The notes beneath the pieces were generated by a model that searched no databases, was not told the DNA's origin, and saw nothing but the letters and a program-made list of their open reading frames with translations. A program made the position numbers and the translations under genes. DNA of 32,441 nt from Auxenochlorella pyrenoidosa (taxonomy: Eukaryota > Chlorophyta > Trebouxiophyceae > Chlorellales > Chlorellaceae), in NCBI GenBank assembly GCA_001430745.1, contig KQ482061.1:351939-384379 (forward strand), written 5' to 3'. Each line of letters begins with the position of its first letter. Position 1 is the first letter of the stretch. This document shows positions 31,194-32,441 of the stretch, piece by piece.

Positions 31194-32408
31194 CTACCAG
31201 CGACTGATGTCCCTGCAACAGAAAATGGCGGGCAAGATGCGGTTCAGTTCTTCCGCCGCCTGCGGTGCTCAACTGCTAGCCAGCCAGTGAGCACCCCCCC
31301 CTGCTCCCTCCTGTCCACATACCGGCCGAACATGAGGGTGAGCGCCCAGTCGCCCGCCACGTACAGCCTGTGCTTCATTGTGCCCAGCCGAGTGAGGTAG
31401 GCGCTGCAGGCAGGTGCGCAGGGGGCAGATTGGCCAGGGAATCAAGAAGGGAGGCTGGCGAGCGCTGGCTGTATTGCAGGGCGGGCAGCCGGCTGGGCTG
31501 CGACGCCTAGCAGGTCTTCCAGGCAGAAGCAGGCTGCAAGAGCAGGCCTCATCCGGCAGTCCGCCAGCAGGGCAGACACGAGGGCGTGGCAGGATGGAAG
31601 AATGGCGTCGCCACCGGCTGCAGCCTCTTGCCTGCGCCAGGCCACCCAGCTGCTGAAGCCCGCCCAGCTGAGCTTGGGCTGCTTGCCGTCGCCAATCTCC
31701 AGCACGGCACGCTCCCCGCCTGATGCACCGGAGAGGCAGGTGAGAAGCAACAGCTGAGGTCTGGAGGCGCTGGGACTAGCAGGCAGCAGGCCGCCGGGCC
31801 GGCGCACCATGCAGCAGAGTTGATAGCACGCGCGCCGAACACAAGCAAGCAGGCGGCAGCTGCCGCCCAGCTGACCTCGCCGAGTTATGCAGCTGTGCAA
31901 AAGAGCTGGCCCAGGCTCACCCAGGGTGGCCATGCTGCCCATGTGTCGATACACAAAGGGAGGGGGCTCCGAGGGCTCCAGCCTGGCGGCGCTCTCGTTC
32001 AGCACCCTCGCCAGGTACTTGCCCTGCTGCTCCGCCACCTGCTCAGGGAGAACAAGAGATGGACGGTGCCAGGATGATGTGCTGGCTAAGCGCATCCCAG
32101 GTATGGCTGCCGAGCGGAGCCACGCAGCCGAGGCGCTGCTCAACAGCATATGATGCGACGTCAGAGTGGACCACTTGCCAGCAAGACCTGCACCCTCCCT
32201 GGAATTGGGCGTTGCTGGCAATGATGGTTTCATGCTGTCTGTCCAACCGATGCCATCCCCCACCGCCCCAGGCACCCATGCCCGCCTGCGCTAGCGCCGG
32301 CAACGGCCGCTCCAGGTCGGCGCAGCAGTCGCCCAGCGCATACACATTGTGCACGGGCGCCCAGTCCTTGTGCTGGTCCGTGTCCTCCTCGTCCTGCTGC
32401 ATGCTGAC
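31194..32408 (-). CDS. Type-II NAD(P)H dehydrogenase, C-terminal part (5' end outside window)
   Basis: NDH-2 enzymes are single-subunit FAD proteins that pass electrons from NAD(P)H to quinone without pumping protons, in plant and algal mitochondria (NDA, NDB) or plastids. Minus-strand exons in view: 32408-32286, 32038-31921, 31719-31632, 31403-31323 and 31212-31194; they close in phase to 142 residues ending at TAG. Diagnostic blocks: HNVYALGDC (FAD-binding GD motif), LPALAQVAEQQGKYLARVLN, FVYRHMGSMATLGG, SWAGFSSWVAWRSAYLTRLG, HRLYVAGDWALTLMFGR and the terminal DISRW, the place of the family's FGRDISRI end. The introns starting at 32285 and 31631 need GC donors; the second gives the conserved WRSAYLTR. 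No EF-hand is visible in the part present. Mitochondrial or plastid location needs the missing N-terminus. Confidence 0.9.
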
Positions 32409-32441
32409 CTGCGGCACAGCACAGCGCAGCGCAGCAGGCGC

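Overview
This is a GC-rich, intron-dense eukaryotic nuclear window, most likely from a green alga. A plastid import-channel gene (Tic20), a plant-type TORTIFOLIA1/SPIRAL2-like microtubule protein and a plant/algal type-II NAD(P)H dehydrogenase point to Viridiplantae. The pentamer TGTAA, the usual chlorophyte poly(A) signal, lies downstream of several stop codons. Together with very high GC, short introns and Ala/Gln/Pro-rich linkers this suggests a Chlorella-like trebouxiophyte; that placement is inference. No prokaryotic operon, CRISPR array, virus or clear transposon was seen.

Layout, left to right: Tic20 N-terminal half (minus, 1142 to the left edge); an MT-A70 adenine methyltransferase with a DPPW motif, resembling the MTA1/AMT1 (DNA 6mA) clade (plus, 1554-4690); a small Cys-rich putative zinc protein (plus, 5297-6041); a Gln-rich protein with a hydrophobic C-terminus (about 6606-8324) whose last exon is tandemly duplicated into a second, chimeric gene (9242-9762); an unrecognised helical protein with a Lys/Arg-Ser tail (plus, 10552-13686); a putative plastid membrane protein (minus, 16643-14338) interrupted by a 628-base assembly gap (14439-15066); deoxyhypusine synthase (plus, 16954-21195, 12 exons); TEX9-like coiled-coil protein (minus, 23171-21573), head-to-head with a TORTIFOLIA1-like TOG/HEAT protein (plus, 23349-26479); an AKAP7-type 2H-phosphoesterase-fold protein (minus, 28848-26649); a RING-finger protein (minus, about 30656-29656); and the C-terminal part of a type-II NAD(P)H dehydrogenase (minus, 32408-31194, running in from the right edge).

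The genes do not form one pathway. They are ordinary single-gene nuclear loci arranged in divergent and convergent pairs. The points of most interest are the MTA1-like methyltransferase, six introns that must start with GC rather than GT to keep conserved proteins intact, the duplicated and re-headed membrane exon, a decoy copy of a conserved exon start in the AKAP7-like gene that encodes the same nonapeptide then stops, and the shared 177-bp promoter of two microtubule/centriole-type genes.

Exon junctions were read by eye from splice motifs, reading phase and family conservation. They are firm for Tic20, the catalytic part of the methyltransferase, deoxyhypusine synthase, TEX9, the TOG protein, the AKAP7-like protein and the NADH dehydrogenase, and tentative for the Gln-rich gene, the plastid membrane gene and the 5' ends of the methyltransferase and RING genes.
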